Shown here: in pieces, positions 17,397 to 25,906 of the stretch | Layout: each line of letters begins with the position of its first letter | Numbering within the stretch: the first letter of the stretch is position 1 | DNA from: CALCCV01 sp964388665 | GTDB taxonomy: Bacteria > Bdellovibrionota > Bdellovibrionia > Bdellovibrionales > Bdellovibrionaceae | Direction of reading: 5' to 3' | NCBI GenBank assembly: GCA_964388665.1 | Contig: CAYMBJ010000008.1 | Span: 1-64,000 of the forward strand | DNA length: 64,000 bases | The notes under the pieces: generated by a model | What the model was told of the DNA's origin: nothing | Databases searched by the model: none | What the model saw: the letters and a program-made list of their open reading frames with translations, nothing else | Program-made: the position numbers and the translations under genes

Positions 17397-18799
17397 TGAA
17401 ATCGCAAACTCGACGCCGTTTTTTAAGAAATTCCTTTCTTGCGTTGCCACTTCCCTACTTCTGTAGTCTTGGTCCCAGTAAAGCCGAAGCCGCTGAAAAT
17501 GGTGGTCGCTTGATCCAAATCTTTAACGCCAATGGTTTTGCCGAACGATCTTTTTCGGCAGCTGCGCGTGCTCGCTTCTCAAAACACACCGATATTTTGT
17601 CTGCTGTTACTGGAGTTGACAATCTCACTCTGGAGATGATGCAAAGAAGAACAAATCTTGGCGCCAGTGGTCCGCACGGAAACAATTGGATTTCTTTCTT
17701 CGCTGGACAACCCTTGACTGCAATCGGACAAGAAAATAGAACCTATGATCAATACGTCTCTGACGCATTGGCAAGACCCCATCACAAAACGCGCACGATC
17801 TCAGTTGTGTGTGATATTCGAACCACCAGTGATATTGGGTACAGCGACACTCATAGAACCACGATGTCATGGAAGGGGCCGAAGAGTCCCGTAACTCGGT
17901 ACTATGAACCACGCGATCTCTTCGACGTCTTTCTGAAATCAGCAACAACAACGGCTCCCGGAACAAATCCTGGCACAGGTCCAGATCCGCAATTAGCCGC
18001 CCTGCTAGCAAAAAAGAAATTGGTTGTGGATTCAGTGATCGAGCAGATTCCGTCTCTGAAGAGAAAACTAAATTCATCAGATCAAATTGTTTTGGATCAA
18101 TATTTCACAAGCTTCGAAGAGGTGGACAAAGCGACAGCCCAAGCCATAAAGGACAACAATAACCCCAATCAAACAAAGCCAGCAGCAGCGCAATGTCAAA
18201 GTGGTGCTACTCCGGGCAGTCCAGCTAACTATGCAGCACGCATGAAGGCTCATCATGACCTATTGCTTTTGACCATGCAGTGTGATCTGAGTCCTGTGTA
18301 CACCATCCAGTCTGGAGTCGAGGGAATGAATACACACTACAAAGGTATCATTCAATTTGAAGGTAGCGTCGATGGAAGCCATCAGCTTTCTCACTGGAGC
18401 AGCCCTTATGGTGGTTTGTCCACTACTGATACTAAGCTCAACTGGCGAGATTGGCAGCGAACCATTCACTGGCAATTTGATCGAGCGGCTGACCTGGCAA
18501 GTCGAATGAAATCCATCAAGGCGTCAAATGGCCAAAGCCTCATGGATTCCTCACTGATTGTGCTCAGCAGTCACTGTGCTGGTACGGGACATGACTCCAG
18601 GAGCATTGGCTCAATCCTACTTGGTAGCGGCGGTGGCAAGTTCAAGACCGGCACATTCGTTGATGGTGGAGGAAAGCCAGCCGAGGGCGAAGGAAAGATT
18701 CTGATCGCCGACCTCTGGCTCACAATCGCCCGAGGTTTCGGCAGCACCACCAAGAGCATTGGCGTGAGTAGGAATGTGATTCCACAGTTACTGAAATAG
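17396..18799 (+). CDS. DUF1552 family protein with Tat signal
   Basis: 467 residues. The N-terminus has a twin-arginine motif (TRRRFLRN) before a hydrophobic stretch and a probable cut near SKAEA, so it is exported folded. The body matches DUF1552 proteins: GRLIQIFNANGF near the start, GPHGNNWISFFAGQPLT, SVVCDIR and the late SSLIVLSSHCAGTGHDSRS, where conserved Asp/His residues recall the alkaline-phosphatase-like DUF1501/DUF1552 fold. Genes of this type almost always follow a DUF1592 gene, as here, so the two probably act together in the envelope. The substrate is unknown. Confidence 0.88.
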   Translation: MKSQTRRRFLRNSFLALPLPYFCSLGPSKAEAAENGGRLIQIFNANGFAERSFSAAARARFSKHTDILSAVTGVDNLTLEMMQRRTNLGASGPHGNNWISFFAGQPLTAIGQENRTYDQYVSDALARPHHKTRTISVVCDIRTTSDIGYSDTHRTTMSWKGPKSPVTRYYEPRDLFDVFLKSATTTAPGTNPGTGPDPQLAALLAKKKLVVDSVIEQIPSLKRKLNSSDQIVLDQYFTSFEEVDKATAQAIKDNNNPNQTKPAAAQCQSGATPGSPANYAARMKAHHDLLLLTMQCDLSPVYTIQSGVEGMNTHYKGIIQFEGSVDGSHQLSHWSSPYGGLSTTDTKLNWRDWQRTIHWQFDRAADLASRMKSIKASNGQSLMDSSLIVLSSHCAGTGHDSRSIGSILLGSGGGKFKTGTFVDGGGKPAEGEGKILIADLWLTIARGFGSTTKSIGVSRNVIPQLLK

Positions 18800-18845
18800 C
18801 GCCATCAGCGACTCATCTGGGCTAGCGGGATCGGCGAACAACTGG

Positions 18846-18953
18846 CTCCTGAAAAAGGAAAAACTGCTGCGTTTTCGGCGCCAAATCTCACTTCGACGTA
18901 GCACACACTGCGCCGTCGTTCGATTTGGCACCTGCGGCTTTGCATCTTTACCT
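18846..18953. repeat. Dispersed repeat, copy B (complete, with inverted arms)
   Basis: This convergent gap holds both halves of a modular repeat. The left half (18846-18890) matches copy A at 10458-10502 (37/45). The right half (18920-18953) matches copy D at 62388-62421 (31/34). Inside it, GGCGCCAAATC (18877-18887) and GATTTGGCACC (18922-18932) are inverted arms with one mismatch. The right end runs into the last codons of the hydrolase gene. Confidence 0.7.
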
Positions 18954-19847
18954 TTTTGAGGAGCCTGTATCTGAGTTTTTCACGAGCCTGCTAATGTCCT
19001 GATTGGGCAAAAAGGGCTCTTGCGCGTTGGCGATCTCACTTTGAAGCTCACCGTAACGAAAGAAGTAGTGAATGATTTTAGACAACTCTATGGGGTTTCG
19101 ATGTGGCGCCATATGACCACGACCTTCTATTTCGAAGAAATAGTGAAGCTGATACTCATTCATAAACTTGAGATATGTTTTTGAGTCAAAGAGGCTGTCC
19201 CCTCGATTGAAGATCAAAAGCGTGCGTTCTAGGTTGCCAAATTGGCTTTTGGCCAGGCTTTCCCATTGTCGCCAATTTTCACTTTTAATGATGCTGTAAA
19301 ATCGCAGAATGGCTTCACTCACAATCTTTACTTTGCGAGGGGTGAGTCGCTTGAGTCGACTTTCATTCTCAGCTTCCACGCGAAACAGGTCTTCCAAGCG
19401 TCGTAGATAAATGTTTCCCACTGGAGACGCCAAAATCAATTGCAATTTTCGTGGCGTCAAATCGAGCTTAAAGAGCAATCGCAACTCCCAGCTCTTGAGA
19501 TTGGGAATTGGATCAGGAATCAATGGGTTGATGAGAACCAAATCTTTTACTGACCCCGGGTATTTGATCTTGTAGGCCAAAGCCAGGGCGCCGCCGTAGC
19601 TAAAGCCCAACAACCGCAATGGTTCGCTTCGAAAACGGCCCGTGATAAATTCATGAAGCTGATCCACCTGTTCAGATAAGTTTAGCAATTGAGGTGAAAA
19701 ATAAAGGTGATTTAGGTTCATCGTCGTCATTGAAAAATGGGGTTCAAGGCACGTGCTCAAAGCATCCCAATGCCTGGGATGCCCACCATAGCCGTGCAAG
19801 AGCAATACGGGAGGACCAAAGCCGCGACTCCGAAGCACCCACTTCAC
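18948..19847 (-). CDS. Alpha/beta hydrolase
   Basis: 299 residues from a GTG start with GGAG eight bases upstream. The fold's landmarks are in order: oxyanion-hole LLLHGYGGHPRHWDAL, nucleophile elbow GFSYGG (Ser83) and a late GRGHMAPHRNP supplying the catalytic histidine. No signal peptide is visible, so it is probably cytoplasmic. The substrate cannot be predicted. It converges with the DUF1552 gene across the repeat region and lies downstream of the ferredoxin gene on the same strand after a gap of about 180 bp. Confidence 0.85.
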   Translation of the reverse strand: MKWVLRSRGFGPPVLLLHGYGGHPRHWDALSTCLEPHFSMTTMNLNHLYFSPQLLNLSEQVDQLHEFITGRFRSEPLRLLGFSYGGALALAYKIKYPGSVKDLVLINPLIPDPIPNLKSWELRLLFKLDLTPRKLQLILASPVGNIYLRRLEDLFRVEAENESRLKRLTPRKVKIVSEAILRFYSIIKSENWRQWESLAKSQFGNLERTLLIFNRGDSLFDSKTYLKFMNEYQLHYFFEIEGRGHMAPHRNPIELSKIIHYFFRYGELQSEIANAQEPFLPNQDISRLVKNSDTGSSKR

Positions 19848-20031
19848 TTGTGCTCTCCATATATCAAGGCACTGAGATCAACACTGTTCATGCTCCGTTA
19901 TCGGTAAAGATTTAAAAAACATTCAATCTACTGCTGTCTCAATATGAGAAAATGCCCCAAAAACCCTATTCACGGACGCCGACGCCACCGAAGACGGAAG
20001 CAAGCAATGATCATTGGACTCTTGTACGGGG

Positions 20032-20583
20032 CTATTTTTGTGACGGGCCCTTGGAGTGTCGCCGGCGCCGATTTGAAGATGATGACCCAGAGTTGGACCG
20101 CGCCTTAGGCTGAGACTCAGTCGCAGAGCCCGACCCCGAGCCCTTTCCTGGCACTGCCGGCGCCCCCTCTGCCTCAGCGCCCGCCCTGAGAGCGGGATCG
20201 TCGGCATTGAGAATCATGGTGTCCACGACTGCTTTGGATTCAACATGCTTTTGCGAGCGAAAGCCGCGCACTTTTTTTGACTGCGTATCGGCCCGATCCA
20301 CCTGCTCCTGCAGATCCACTGTGACGTCACCAAAACAATAGATCTGGCAGGCCAGCCTGCGTCCATCGATGTGATAACCCGTACCGATCAGTTGCGTTTC
20401 TTGGCGACTCGGAGGCAAGATGTTCTCTTCGCCTTTGACCACACGCACACGACATTCAGCACAGGTCATATTGCCTTTGCACAATGATTTGATTTCGAAA
20501 CCATTTCGCGTTGCCGCCTGCAAAACCGTGTCTCCAGGCGCGAGCTCTACATCTTTATCAAAGGGCAAAAATTTAACAATCAT
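20032..20583 (-). CDS. 2Fe-2S ferredoxin with basic Ser-rich tail
   Basis: 183 residues. Residues 1-95 are a plant-type [2Fe-2S] ferredoxin domain with Cys35, Cys41, Cys44 and Cys79 in the expected CKGNMTCAEC ... RRLAC arrangement; another Cys is at 83. The family is normally about 90-110 residues. Here a further ~85-residue extension becomes Ala/Gly/Ser-rich and ends in a strongly basic stretch (SSSSNRRRRHSKGPSQK) that looks disordered and able to bind nucleic acid. It is the last gene of the zapA-5-FCL-rny-tyrS operon and starts one base after the tyrS stop. Confidence 0.88.
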   Translation of the reverse strand: MIVKFLPFDKDVELAPGDTVLQAATRNGFEIKSLCKGNMTCAECRVRVVKGEENILPPSRQETQLIGTGYHIDGRRLACQIYCFGDVTVDLQEQVDRADTQSKKVRGFRSQKHVESKAVVDTMILNADDPALRAGAEAEGAPAVPGKGSGSGSATESQPKARSNSGSSSSNRRRRHSKGPSQK

Positions 20584-20584
20584 C

Positions 20585-21808
20585 TCAAAGCACCTTCAAT
20601 CTAACAAATTTCTTTTTTCCTGCACGGATCAACAGATTGTCTGCAGATCTCAAGACAATCTTAGCGCGGGGATCGGCGAGCTTAGCACCATCAACTGTGA
20701 CGCCCCCCTGTTGCACCAAACGCGAGGCCTCACTGTTGGAAGCTGCCATTTGCAATTTCGCCAACAAGGGCGCCCAGGCGATTTCTTGCGCAGGCAAGGT
20801 CACTTCAGGTACATTGTCGGGCAAACCCCCCTCAACAAACACCCGATCAAATTCTTCGGCAGCCTGTTTGGCCAGCGTTTGCGAATGAAAACGCGCCACC
20901 AAAAACATCGCCAATTCCACCTTAGCAGCCCGAGGGTGCTTAGCCCCACTGCTCACCTGCGCCTGAAGTGCCGCGACTTCACTGGCACTCTTGTCTGTTA
21001 GCAGTTGATAGTAGCGAAACATCAGCTCATCAGAAACTCGCATCGTCTTTCCGAACATATCGGTTGGCGAGTCAACGACACTGATATAGTTGTCCAAAGA
21101 CTTTGACATCTTGTTGACGCCATCCAAACCTTCAAGGATGGGCATTGTCAGAATGCACTGGGGCTCTTGTCCATAGCTCGACTGCAGATCTCGGCCCACC
21201 AATAGATTAAAGGTCTGATCGGTACCACCCAGTTCAACATCGCTGCGAAGGGCGACCGAGTCGTAGCCTTGAGTGAGAGGATAAAGTAGCTCATGAATCA
21301 TGATCGGAATGCCGCCCTTGTAGCGATTGCTAAAGTCCTCACGCTCAAGCATGCGCGCAACCGTGTACTTGGCACTCAAATGGATGAATTCCACGGGTGT
21401 GAGCTTGCCAAGCCAGCTGGAGTTGTAAACGATTTCTGTTTTTTCAGGGTCAAGAATTTTGAATATCTGCTTGGCATAGGTCTTGGCGTTCTCTTCAATC
21501 TCTTCGCGCGTAAGAATCGGACGAGTTTGATTGCGTCCCGAAGGATCGCCAATCAGCGCTGTGAAGTCGCCAATCAAAAACTGCACTTGATGCCCAAGAT
21601 CTTGAAAGGTCTTTAGCTTATTGATGACAACAGTATGACCTAAGTGAATATCAGGACGAGTGGGATCAGCACCAAATTTTATCTTAAGTGGCGTCTTTTT
21701 GGCAGCAGCCTTTTTCAACTTCTTTAATAGATCCTTAGGATCAATCAAATCAGCTGCGCCATAAGCAATTCGCTCCAGCTGCTCTTCTGGTGCCATGTTC
21801 ATACTCAT
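20585..21808 (-). CDS. tyrS: Tyrosyl-tRNA synthetase
   Basis: 407 residues, a class I aminoacyl-tRNA synthetase that charges tRNA-Tyr. The HIGH-type motif is HLGHTVV, and the KMSKS loop appears unchanged (NKMSKSLDNYIS). KFGADPTRPDIHLGH at the front marks the long TyrZ-like group. The C-terminal S4 domain (EASRLVQQGGVTVDGAK) binds tRNA. It sits between RNase Y and the ferredoxin with gaps of 2 and 1 bases, so it is cotranscribed. Confidence 0.97.
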   Translation of the reverse strand: MSMNMAPEEQLERIAYGAADLIDPKDLLKKLKKAAAKKTPLKIKFGADPTRPDIHLGHTVVINKLKTFQDLGHQVQFLIGDFTALIGDPSGRNQTRPILTREEIEENAKTYAKQIFKILDPEKTEIVYNSSWLGKLTPVEFIHLSAKYTVARMLEREDFSNRYKGGIPIMIHELLYPLTQGYDSVALRSDVELGGTDQTFNLLVGRDLQSSYGQEPQCILTMPILEGLDGVNKMSKSLDNYISVVDSPTDMFGKTMRVSDELMFRYYQLLTDKSASEVAALQAQVSSGAKHPRAAKVELAMFLVARFHSQTLAKQAAEEFDRVFVEGGLPDNVPEVTLPAQEIAWAPLLAKLQMAASNSEASRLVQQGGVTVDGAKLADPRAKIVLRSADNLLIRAGKKKFVRLKVL

Positions 21809-21810
21809 GC

Positions 21811-23376
21811 CTACCTCGCAAACTCAATGGCGCGGCTTTCTCTGACCACCGTCACTTTTAGGGTTCCCAAATTGGGCATTTCTCTTTCGATCTTGCGTGA
21901 AATGTCTCGCGCCAACAGACTCGCCAAATCATCTGTCACTTTGGCGCTCTCGACAGCCACGCGAACGTCACGGCCGGCCTGCAGGGCATAGGTTCGCAAA
22001 ACTCCATCAAAGCTATTACCGATACTTTCAATGTCCTCAAGGCGATGAATAAAGTTGTCCATCTGCGGACGTCGTGCTCCAGGACGGGAATTCGAAAGTT
22101 GATTGGCTGCCACTACCACCCAGGCCAGCCAGGAATTGGGCTTTTCTTCTTCGTGATGGGCACGAATGGCATGCACCACTTCTTCGGTCTCGCCATACTT
22201 TTTCGCCCACTCCGCTCCCACAAATGAATGGGAACCATCAATTGTGTGATCAACGGCCATGCCGATGTCATGCAAAATTCCAGCGCGCTTAGCGAGCTTG
22301 GGATTCATTCCCAATTCGCTAGCAATCAAGCCAGAAATGTATGCCACCTCTAAAGAGTGATTCAAAGTGTTCTGCGCATGTGTGGATCGATACTTAAGGC
22401 TGCCAATCAGCTTGGCGAGCTCAGGGTGCAGTTGCCCAATTCCCAATTCCACAACGATGCGATCGCCCTCTTCTTTCATACTCTTAAAAAGTTCAGTGCG
22501 CTGCTTTTCTACGACCTCTTCGATTCGCGCCGGATGCACGCGACCATCTTCCATCAACTTGATCAGTGTTCTTCTTGCAAGTTCGCGGCGAACAGGATCA
22601 AAACCAGAAATCACTACCGCCTCAGGCGTATCATCCACAATCAGATCCACACCGCAGAGTCCTTCGAGGGTTCTGATGTTTCGGCCCTCACGACCAATGA
22701 TCTTGCCCTTCATCTCATCGCTAGAGAGTGCCAACACCGACACCGTTCGCTCCGAAGTGTACTCAGAAGCGAATCGTGAAAGTGCCACACTGACAATTCG
22801 TCGTGCGCGTCGGTCCGCCTCTTTTTGCGCCTCAGTTTCGATTTGCAATATTTTATGAGCTGCCGCCGCTTTGGCCTCTTCAGCCAAGCTGTTCACCAAC
22901 TCTCGCTTGGCCTCGTCTTGAGTCATGCGCGCAATGTTTTCAAGTTTTTCTTTTAAGCCCAAGAGATGACCCTCAGCCTTTTTTTCCATTTCTTTTAAGC
23001 GCGAATCCAGTTGATTGAGCGCCTCCTCTTTGACCTTGATCTCTTTCATCTCTTTTTCGAAATCTTCTAGCTTATGCTTTTGAATTTCGTCGCTCTCTTT
23101 GAGTTTTCTCTCAAGCTGCGACTCTTTGCTCTTTAGCTGCGACTTTTGCTTGTTGATTTCGGCTTCGACATTCTTGCGTGCACGTCCTTCAAAATCCTTG
23201 GCCCGATTTTCAGCCTCTCTCTTAACTCGTGCCGCTTCAGATTTGGCTCGATTTAAAATCTTTTCTGCTTCGAGCCGTGCCGACTTTTTGCCAACCTCGT
23301 CCTGATATTTTTTAATTAAAAACACCACAACTCCCCCGAGGATAAGTCCAACTAAGGCAGTGAATGCTATTTCCAT
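21811..23376 (-). CDS. rny: Ribonuclease Y
   Basis: 521 residues of the RNase Y family, a membrane-bound endoribonuclease that starts mRNA decay. An N-terminal helix (FTALVGLILGGVVVFLI) anchors it. Then comes a long charged coiled coil (residues ~30-190), a KH domain with IIGREGRNIRTLE and an HD domain whose metal ligands are in RAGILHDIGMAVDH. The C-terminus ends IEREMPNLGTLKVTVVRESR. Length and order are standard. It overlaps the 5-FCL gene by ten bases. Confidence 0.97.
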   Translation of the reverse strand: MEIAFTALVGLILGGVVVFLIKKYQDEVGKKSARLEAEKILNRAKSEAARVKREAENRAKDFEGRARKNVEAEINKQKSQLKSKESQLERKLKESDEIQKHKLEDFEKEMKEIKVKEEALNQLDSRLKEMEKKAEGHLLGLKEKLENIARMTQDEAKRELVNSLAEEAKAAAAHKILQIETEAQKEADRRARRIVSVALSRFASEYTSERTVSVLALSSDEMKGKIIGREGRNIRTLEGLCGVDLIVDDTPEAVVISGFDPVRRELARRTLIKLMEDGRVHPARIEEVVEKQRTELFKSMKEEGDRIVVELGIGQLHPELAKLIGSLKYRSTHAQNTLNHSLEVAYISGLIASELGMNPKLAKRAGILHDIGMAVDHTIDGSHSFVGAEWAKKYGETEEVVHAIRAHHEEEKPNSWLAWVVVAANQLSNSRPGARRPQMDNFIHRLEDIESIGNSFDGVLRTYALQAGRDVRVAVESAKVTDDLASLLARDISRKIEREMPNLGTLKVTVVRESRAIEFAR

Positions 23377-23966
23377 TTTTGACCTTTCTGATGTAGTTCG
23401 ATGACGCGACTTTCAGTGACAATAAGATCCACTAAAAGATCGTGTGACTCTCGCGGCAAATCTTCAGTTTGAACCTGAAGATCCCAGACGTAGCCAATTT
23501 TTAATCCTTCAAAATGACTCATGACTCGATCGTAGTAACCCTTGCCTCGACCCAAGCGGACTCCGTTCATATCGTAGGCCAATGCCGGGATAAAAACTCC
23601 GGTCAACGATCGCAGCGAGACTTCGTAACATTTCTTAGGGATGGGCTCCAAAATGCCATAGGCACCTGGCTCGAAATCTTCCGCCAGATCGCCCACATAA
23701 AAGCGCAGGCCCAATCCATCGACGCGCGGAAAGGCCTTGGCAATTCCTTCAATATGAAGATCTACGGGAAAGGGAATCTCCTCACCCTGAGGTTGAAAAA
23801 ACCCCCACAGGCCAGGGTGCTTTGAAAGAAATCCTTTCAGTTGCTGACTCAGTTTTTCATGCAAAGACGAAAGTTCAGCGGCACTGAGCTCTGATTTAAA
23901 ATCTAAAGCTTTCTTTTTATACAAAGTGCGCAAGCTCTGTTTGGAGCTTGATGAATCCATCATCAT
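23367..23966 (-). CDS. 5-formyltetrahydrofolate cyclo-ligase
   Basis: 199 residues of the 5-FCL family, which uses ATP to turn 5-formyl-THF into 5,10-methenyl-THF. The conserved C-terminal GVRLGRGKGYYDR is present, with PQGEEIPF and LTGVFIPALAYD before it. It lies 52 bp after zapA. In many proteobacteria a 6S RNA gene sits between zapA and this gene, but the gap here is too short for one. Confidence 0.92.
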   Translation of the reverse strand: MMMDSSSSKQSLRTLYKKKALDFKSELSAAELSSLHEKLSQQLKGFLSKHPGLWGFFQPQGEEIPFPVDLHIEGIAKAFPRVDGLGLRFYVGDLAEDFEPGAYGILEPIPKKCYEVSLRSLTGVFIPALAYDMNGVRLGRGKGYYDRVMSHFEGLKIGYVWDLQVQTEDLPRESHDLLVDLIVTESRVIELHQKGQKWK

Positions 23967-24018
23967 TGCTATCCCTTATATGAGTCTTAAACCAAGATTT
24001 AAGATTCATCCAAAAATT

Positions 24019-24333
24019 CTAATCTGGCTTCGTCAGTTTAGATTTTTCGAGGTCTACAGCAAGTCGTAAGAGCTTATCTTCGAGGCTTTTGAGATGCAGA
24101 TTGGCCTTGTGCTTCATTTGCAACAGCTCCTCTGCCAGATGAATTGCTGCTAAAACAGCAGCGCCTTGAAAATTACCATTTTTAGTCAATGTTTGTGCTT
24201 CTTCGATCTTGGAATTAACCAATTCGACAAGCCTCTGCACCGTCTCCGCATCATGAGAGGTCTTTACCCGATAGGAAACTCCGGCTATTGAAAGATCGAA
24301 AGTCTGTTTTTGGCCCAAGGATGCTTCAACCAT
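24019..24333 (-). CDS. zapA: Cell division protein ZapA
   Basis: A 104-residue ZapA, which bundles FtsZ at the division site. The N-terminal globular part has FDLSIAGVSYRVKTSHDAE followed by VQRLVELVNSKIEEA. The C-terminal half is a coiled coil (AAIHLAEELLQMKHKANLH). Length is normal. It heads the operon zapA - 5-FCL - rny - tyrS - ferredoxin. A ribosome site (GGAG) lies upstream, and the 113 bp before it should hold the operon promoter. Confidence 0.9.
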   Translation of the reverse strand: MVEASLGQKQTFDLSIAGVSYRVKTSHDAETVQRLVELVNSKIEEAQTLTKNGNFQGAAVLAAIHLAEELLQMKHKANLHLKSLEDKLLRLAVDLEKSKLTKPD

Positions 24334-24446
24334 TTTCCCTATCTCCAGAGGAACATTAAGCTTTGCTAGTAGCGCAACCGAAAAATCATCTCCATGCTAT
24401 CCATTTCTGGAGTGGGCAGCAAGCTTCCTTTTTGTGAAACAACCAG

Positions 24447-25094
24447 TCATTCACTGCTGCAACTGCAGTAAACCACCATTGAGTTCTTTCTCTCGCAATA
24501 GAGGCTGTGCTTTTTGCCCGGCGGGCGCAGCTCTAAAGAGAACAGCTCGTCCTTGCGAAGTTTGGCCAAGACTCGGGTCCCATCCTTAGTCACTTCTAAA
24601 AAATCACGTTCGTCTTCGAGCATCTCCGCTGCGGCAAAGTAAGAATTGATGACCTTCACTTCAGGATTCTTCACGTGCTCCTGTGGCACCGGCAGATCAA
24701 AGACCATCTCGTTAGCACCATATTTTTGCAATGTGAGGTAGTAGTCCAGTTTTTGCTGTGCATTCTTCTGACTGGCCAGGCGCAGCCGTTTTAAAACACC
24801 TTCAGGCTCTCTAAACAGAACACGGCGAGCGCGAAGCTCCTTTTTCATCACAATCATTTGTCGATCGATGATTTCACGCAGCTTGTCCATTGTGGGCGCC
24901 TTTTTAAAACCCTTGAGATCAAGTTTGGGAAGGCACTGCTGAACCTCGACAAAGGCGCGCAAGGGAACATCACCATCGCCATAGTCGACGCTCACTTTGC
25001 TACCTTTTTGAGACGGGTCCGCCCAAGTCTTTGCTTGAAAAACAATCAATGGTAGCAGCAGTAATGGCATCAACTTCGTTTTTTTCATCTCCAA
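24447..25094 (-). CDS. Secreted protein of unknown function
   Basis: 215 residues with a clear signal peptide (MKKTKLMPLLLLPLIVF, cut near AKTWA). No family is recognised. The mature protein is helical and basic in the middle (residues ~75-130) and ends in a cysteine-rich tail, CERKNSMVVYCSCSSE, which may form a disulphide or bind metal. It precedes zapA on the same strand with about 110 bp between them, so it is likely a separate transcript. Confidence 0.6.
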   Translation of the reverse strand: MEMKKTKLMPLLLLPLIVFQAKTWADPSQKGSKVSVDYGDGDVPLRAFVEVQQCLPKLDLKGFKKAPTMDKLREIIDRQMIVMKKELRARRVLFREPEGVLKRLRLASQKNAQQKLDYYLTLQKYGANEMVFDLPVPQEHVKNPEVKVINSYFAAAEMLEDERDFLEVTKDGTRVLAKLRKDELFSLELRPPGKKHSLYCERKNSMVVYCSCSSE

Positions 25095-25329
25095 TTAAAC
25101 TATCTCAAATCAATACCTATGTCACAATTGGCATTTGCTAAACTTTATTGCCAAACTTTATTGCCAATTTTAATGCCAATATCCAGCCACCAGCCACCAG
25201 TCTGCTAGACCAGCAGTGACTGTGCGTCAAAATCCTGAAATCACACAAACCTGGCCAGAAAAAAAATCAACAAAAAGAGCCAGCCTCTCCATAAAGTTCT
25301 TCGTCGATCCCCCGATAGGTAAAGTGCAT

Positions 25330-25869
25330 ATGAAAATCCTTGAATCTCTTTTACAACAAGTCCTGACGACTCTCTTTATAACCGGCATTCTGGGGGTTGC
25401 AGCACTGAGCTATGTGACCGGTGAATTCCCGCCACAAATGGGGCCGCTGAGGCAAATGATGAGTCAAGCTCAAGGTTTGATACAAAGTGGCCAGCTGCAG
25501 GCCATGCTTTCAAAAAAATCCAACTCTGCAGAAAATCCAAGTGCAGGAGCAATTGCTGGGCTCAATCACAGTCCAGATCTTCAAGGTGACCATGCGGCCA
25601 ACAGTGCGCGCGGTCATCATGCCCCGGCAGGCGCGGCAAAACCGAGAATTCCAGAAGGACATGCTGCCTTCGCGGAACTGGGGCTCCCGATGCCTCAGCG
25701 TCTTCCATCGGCACAGAATGCAGATCATGCCGACACAAAGGCCGCGCCGCCAGCAGCAAATGCCAATAATGCCGCCGAGCTCTATCAACTCAAGTTGCAG
25801 GTGATGCAGATGCGAAACGAACTGGACCAATTGCGGGCGCAAATGCGCGTGCTCCACACCGACAATTGA
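25330..25869 (+). CDS. Single-pass membrane protein, Ala/His-rich, unknown
   Basis: About 179 residues. A hydrophobic helix near the N-terminus (VLTTLFITGILGVAALSYV) would anchor or export it. The middle is low-complexity and rich in Ala, His, Asn and Pro (residues ~75-145). The C-terminus has a short coiled coil (QLKLQVMQMRNELDQLRAQM). The frame could begin at 25216, but ATG 25330 sits just before the hydrophobic helix. No family is recognised. It lies 37 bp before the ABC exporter pair and may belong to that operon. Confidence 0.55.
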   Translation: MKILESLLQQVLTTLFITGILGVAALSYVTGEFPPQMGPLRQMMSQAQGLIQSGQLQAMLSKKSNSAENPSAGAIAGLNHSPDLQGDHAANSARGHHAPAGAAKPRIPEGHAAFAELGLPMPQRLPSAQNADHADTKAAPPAANANNAAELYQLKLQVMQMRNELDQLRAQMRVLHTDN

Positions 25870-25906
25870 TTTTTCAACCTGATCCACACTGTGCTAGTGT
25901 TTGGGG

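Noticed and set aside
19945..20109. 54-codon plus-strand ORF with a basic start and hydrophobic middle
   Set aside because: No ribosome site is seen, and its second half lies antisense to the ferredoxin tail; it looks like chance.
20420..21001. 193-residue plus-strand ORF
   Set aside because: It is antisense to tyrS and the ferredoxin gene, whose coding is certain; it has no family features.
23967..24018. 6S RNA gene between zapA and the 5-FCL gene
   Set aside because: This is the usual place in proteobacteria, but the gap is only 52 bp, far too short for 6S RNA.
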